The position numbers and the translations under genes are program-made. This document shows positions 60,506 through 64,000 of a DNA stretch of 64,000 nucleotides, piece by piece (within the stretch, counting starts at the first letter, position 1; each line of letters opens with the position of its first letter). The notes below the pieces were generated by a model, which had not been told where the DNA came from, did not search any database, and worked only from the letters and a program-made list of their open reading frames with translations. The stretch is taken from assembly GCA_002077065.1 (NCBI GenBank), contig NAJO01000002.1, positions 744,001-808,000 on the forward strand. The letters are read 5' to 3'. Origin of the DNA: Cryoendolithus antarcticus (taxonomy: Eukaryota; Ascomycota; Dothideomycetes; Cladosporiales; Cladosporiaceae).

Positions 60506-62335
60506 ATGCTGCTCACGTCCTTCGTTGTCGGAAGTCTGGCCTGTGTTACAGTCTTTGCCGCGCCAAATCATTCACCTCACAAGCCGCGGCTCCACGGATC
60601 CGACTTCATTCCCGATTATGTCCTGCGGGTCAGCTACGAACAAGTCACCACAGCATGCCAAATTCGAATGTCAGTAGTCGTCAATGGCACCACACCTGAG
60701 CCCGCCATCCGGATCCCAGCAGGCAAGACCAGCTGGATTAGGGTGTACAACGACATGCCTGACCAGAACACCACAATGCACTGGCATGGCCTGAGTCAAC
60801 GAACAGCCATCTTCTCCGATGGTACGCCGCTGCTATCGCAATGGCCCATTGCGCCGCTGCACTTCTTCGACTATTAGATTGCGCCGCTGCCTGATGATGC
60901 AGGTACTTACTTCTACTACTCGCATGTCGGTCTCCAGGCGCATACATCCAGCGGATCGTTGATTGTGACTGATAATGGCCCTCCACCATACCGATATGAC
61001 GACGAGAGGATCATCGAGTTCGGCGATTTTTGCAATGCGACTGACGCTTCTATTGAGGACGGCCTAGTTGCCCATCCGTTCGTTTGGTCGGGTGAGACAC
61101 ACGGCGTGCTGATCGATGGCGTTGGTGTGGCCACGGGCTCGATCGGAGGCACGGCAGGTTGCGTTCTGCCAGTCATCGACGTCGAACCAAGCAAGACTTA
61201 CCGACTGCGGTTCATTGGCAGCACGGCGCTTTCGATGGTACAGTTTGGAATAGCTGACCATGGCGACTTCACCATCATTGGTGCCGATGGACAGTACACT
61301 AAGCCGTACGACGTGCGCTACATGCAAGTCTCTACAGGCCAGCGCTTCGAAGTGCTCTTCAAGACGAAGAGCAAGGCAGAACTAGGCAATCAGACCGACT
61401 TCGTAATGTGATGGGAGACCCGCGAGCGTCCAGCAGTCTATCGCGGCTTCGGCGTGCTGAGATACTGCAACGCTGCACCTATCGTTACCACCGCGCCCGC
61501 TACGCCACCTCTCACCTTCTCGAACGTCACCTACAACTGGGCTGAGTACGCGCTCCAACCTCTCAAGCCCAACGACTTTCCCACCGCAAGTCAAGTGACC
61601 CGACGAGTCGAGATCCGAAACCGCCAAATGAGCGCCAACAATGCCAGCGTCATCTGGGCAGCGAGCGGCCTCCAATGGATCGACACCACAGCTCCATCTG
61701 GAAAGCCATATCTCGTCAGCATCTATGAGAACGGCCCATCCGCCATCCCAAATTACACGAACGCCCTAGCGAACTACGGCTGGGATCCCATCACTAAGGC
61801 ATGGCCGGCGAAAATCGGCGAGGTACTGGAGATTGTCATCTACAACCAGCCTTCGATCGTGGAGAACAACTACGGGCTAGATTTCCACCCTTTCCATGCG
61901 CATGGTAGGCATTACTATGATATTGGGAGTGGGAATGGAACGTATGATCCTGCTGCGAACGAACTGAGGTTGAAGGGGTATAATCCGGTGTTGAGGGATA
62001 CGACGAATCTGTATCGATATACTAGTGCGCAGACTGTGGATTCGCTTGCTGGGTGGCGGGCGTGGAGGATCAGAGTCGAGGATGCTGGTGTGTGGATGGT
62101 GGGTGCCTCGAATTTCTTCTTTTATGTCATCGAAGCATCGATGCTGACACGTTGACAGATTCACTGCCACATCCTGCAACACATGATCATGGGTATGCAG
62201 ACAGTCTGGGTGATGGGCGACTACGAGCAGATCGCTAGCATCCAGCACTATGATGCTGCAGGCTATCTTGAGTATGGCGGCAATGCATATGGCAACGACT
62301 CGTATACGCCGTCATATGTGCATCAATTTAGCTAG
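60506..62335 (+). pseudogene. Multicopper oxidase (ascorbate oxidase/laccase-like) pseudogene
   Basis: One frame runs from ATG (signal peptide MLLTSFVVGSLACVTVFAA) through two in-frame stops, TAG at 60875-60877 and TGA at 61409-61411, to an intron at 62099-62158 (GTGGGT..CAG) and a final exon ending at 62335. The frame does not shift, and both sides of each stop match the family: before the first stop MHWHGLSQRTAIFSDG, after it AGTYFYYSHVG; after the second ETRERPAVYRGFG, then LDFHPFHAHG and IHCHILQHMIMGM. The type-2/3 site His-Ser-His is Tyr-Ser-His here, so a copper ligand is also lost. Intact relatives are secreted enzymes oxidising phenols or ascorbate. The damage is described as read and not repaired here. 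Confidence 0.85.
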
Positions 62336-62633
62336 ACCTAGTTGCTGCCAACTCATCAGCATGTCAACAAAGAACGGACCTCAAGGCGACTCCACATGCA
62401 GGAGAACGCTAATGTATGCAGCGCCACGATGGTGTACACGCAGCTACCCTTTCGGCGAGAGTCTTCTCTTATCCGGCAGCTCCATGAGGCAACATGAGCA
62501 GCAGCTGTTCGTCCTCACAGTGCAGTGTACACTAGCAGTGTCGACAGTGAGGACTACGCAAGTGGGGCTCTCATTTCATCATTTGTGTGCATGTATAGCC
62601 GTATGAGTCTGATATGTACACATCGAGCGGTAT
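62336..62633. other. Short convergent intergenic
   Basis: These 298 bp lie between the stops of the oxidase pseudogene and the decarboxylase gene. Nothing is recognised. Confidence 0.4.
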
Positions 62634-64000
62634 CTAATGTGTCTTCTCCAACACTTGCTCGGATGCTTTGACGAGCTGGTCAAAGACCTGGCGAATGTAC
62701 TTTTCTTCCGCTAATGGGTTTGCTGACACCACACGAATGGCGAAGACTCCATCAATGACGGTGGAAGTCAGGAAGAACTCCTTGCGTTCGTCGATGATAT
62801 TGTAGACCGCTTTTGTGGCCTCGTTCGCAGCGGCGACGTGTTTGTCGTCAGTCGCAGGGATGATGGCAACGTGGCTGTCCTGGTCTGGCCTGGGACCTGC
62901 GCCATCCACCGTCGTGTGCTCTCTCAAGACCGGCTGTTTCCGCCGAGCGTTCACAGTAAAGACTGTGAGAGCATAGGCAGGCGGAGTGAACATCGTGAAG
63001 ATGTCGTCCCTTGATCGTACGAGATCCGCAAAGAGGTTCCCCAGATTGATGTGATGCTGTATGTGCTGCTGGAGTCCACTGACGCCCCATGTCCGCAGTA
63101 CGAACCAGACTTTGAGCGCCCGGAAGCGTCGTCCCAGCGGAATCTGCCAGTCTCTGTAATCTGTGACGAGCCCACTGTCGGTGAATTGGTTCTTGAGGTA
63201 CGCTGGGGTAATGCTCAAAGCGTCTGTAAGGTCCTTCCGCTTCTGGACGTAAAGGCAAGATGCGTCAAAGTTCGTCAACAGCCACTTGTGCATGTTTATG
63301 TCGAATGAGTCGACAAACGAGAGCTGCGTTGAGAGGTGCTGGTACTCGGGCAGAACTAGCGCAGCGCCAGCCCAAGCAGCATCGCAATGAATCCACAGAT
63401 CAGGGTAGTCTTTGGCTACTTCTGCGATTGAAGCAAAATCATCCACTGCGCATGTATTGGTAGTCCCTAGAGTGATTGTCAGGTAGTAAGGTTGCAAGCC
63501 CTTGGTAGTCAGCTCCTCTAGCCTGGCTCGTAAACCTGTGCCAGTCAAGGCATAGTCGTCTTTCCGTGCAGTGGCAATGCTTCGATATCGGGTCCCTGCA
63601 ATGACAGCACCCTTCTTAGTACTCGAGTGGGACTGCTCTGATCCCAGAGCTACGAGCTTTGACCGAATCTCACTTGCTCGATCTTCCGACTCATCTTCGT
63701 CAGTAATGCCTTCGCGCTCAAGCTGCCGTCTCACGAATCGTTCCCGCGCAGCAATCATGCAAGTCACGATCGCCTCACTCGCTGATCCTTGGATCACGCC
63801 ACCTCCCTGTCCACTCGACATGAAAGCCTTGGGCAACGCGAGGATCTGTGCTAGCCAGTCCAGAACCACAGTCTCCAGCTCCGTCACAATAGGTGAGCAG
63901 ATCCAATTGAACGCCGGCGCAGTCAGAGCAGCACTCCACATCTCGCCAAGGATGCCTGGGTACGTGCTACTCGCGGCGAAGAAGGCCATGTACTTTGGGT
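62634..64000 (-). CDS. PLP-dependent group II amino-acid decarboxylase, 5' truncated by window
   Basis: The frame stays open to the window edge, giving 455 visible codons; the Met at 63989 is internal because PKY precedes it in frame, as in the family motif HPxF/YxAFF. Visible are TYPGILGEMWSAAL, SSGQGGGVIQGSASEA (PLP phosphate region), WIHCDAAWAGAA (Asp pairing the pyridine N) and DINMHKWLLTNFDAS with the PLP-binding Lys. Known families of this type decarboxylate L-DOPA, tryptophan or tyrosine, and some fungal and plant relatives act as aldehyde synthases. The substrate is undetermined. The missing part would be the first 70 residues or so. Confidence 0.88.
   Translation of the reverse strand, partial: PKYMAFFAASSTYPGILGEMWSAALTAPAFNWICSPIVTELETVVLDWLAQILALPKAFMSSGQGGGVIQGSASEAIVTCMIAARERFVRRQLEREGITDEDESEDRASEIRSKLVALGSEQSHSSTKKGAVIAGTRYRSIATARKDDYALTGTGLRARLEELTTKGLQPYYLTITLGTTNTCAVDDFASIAEVAKDYPDLWIHCDAAWAGAALVLPEYQHLSTQLSFVDSFDINMHKWLLTNFDASCLYVQKRKDLTDALSITPAYLKNQFTDSGLVTDYRDWQIPLGRRFRALKVWFVLRTWGVSGLQQHIQHHINLGNLFADLVRSRDDIFTMFTPPAYALTVFTVNARRKQPVLREHTTVDGAGPRPDQDSHVAIIPATDDKHVAAANEATKAVYNIIDERKEFFLTSTVIDGVFAIRVVSANPLAEEKYIRQVFDQLVKASEQVLEKTH

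Overview
The window is nuclear DNA of a filamentous ascomycete. The signs are short spliceosomal introns (mostly 48-66 nt, GTRNGY donors, CTRAC-like branch points, YAG acceptors), closely packed genes on both strands, and families typical of Pezizomycotina (two Zn2Cys6 regulators, an Adr1/AmdX-type C2H2 regulator, sedolisin, vanillyl-alcohol oxidase, mL67, SRP9/21). Dothideomycetes, perhaps a capnodialean or mycosphaerellalean lineage, is my best guess; this is inferred from general gene character and no marker here proves it. I rebuilt 23 protein-coding genes and one clear pseudogene, splicing exons by eye from reading frame, splice signals and family consensus. I recognised no tRNA, rRNA, CRISPR array or intact transposon.

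Layout. 0.8-6.1 kb: a divergent ribosome-biogenesis pair, RRB1 (-) and EFL1 (+), sharing a 347-bp promoter. 6.1-7.4 kb: a membrane-anchored GH43 glycosidase (-). 7.7-11.0 kb: a divergent mitochondrial pair, 3-hydroxyisobutyryl-CoA hydrolase (-) and mitochondrial EF-Tu (+). 11.3-15.2 kb: the tRNA Gm18 methyltransferase TRM3 (-). 15.5-28.5 kb is more accessory: a small Cys-rich secreted protein (-), a Zn2Cys6 regulator (-), a STAND-like ankyrin protein (+), a vanillyl-alcohol oxidase (-) and a secreted sedolisin (-). 29.2-35.6 kb is housekeeping again: VPS38/UVRAG (-), mitoribosomal mL67/MHR1 (+), RPA3 (+), DUG3 (-). 36.5-40.2 kb: a large C2H2 regulator (-), followed by a 3.9-kb stretch with no recognisable gene. 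44.0-47.7 kb: SRP9/21 (-), a DUF1308 gene (+) with an apparent frameshift, and a 2-oxoglutarate oxygenase (-). 48.2-54.7 kb: a TamA/Dal81-like regulator (-) and a Ser/Thr kinase (-). 56.7-58.7 kb: VAC8 (+). 60.5-62.3 kb: a multicopper oxidase pseudogene (+). 62.6 kb to the end: a group II PLP decarboxylase (-), cut by the window edge.

Functional themes. Several genes serve translation (RRB1, EFL1, TUF1, TRM3, mL67) and protein targeting or vacuole traffic (SRP9/21, VPS38, VAC8). Secreted or catabolic functions (GH43, sedolisin, VAO, secreted Cys-rich protein, dead oxidase, 2OG oxygenase, decarboxylase) are scattered among them. I see no core biosynthetic enzyme, so I do not call a secondary-metabolite cluster.

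No wholly new system is evident. The observations most worth a second look are the multicopper oxidase pseudogene with two in-frame stops and a lost copper-ligand His; a sedolisin intron whose expected AG acceptor reads AT; a GC-AG intron in the oxidase gene; an apparent one-base frameshift in the DUF1308 gene; a zinc-cluster DNA-binding motif built from three exons including 22- and 29-nt exons; a VAC8 start lacking the N-myristoylation glycine; a kinase with Lys in place of the APE-motif Glu; and a diverged direct repeat near 16.5 kb.
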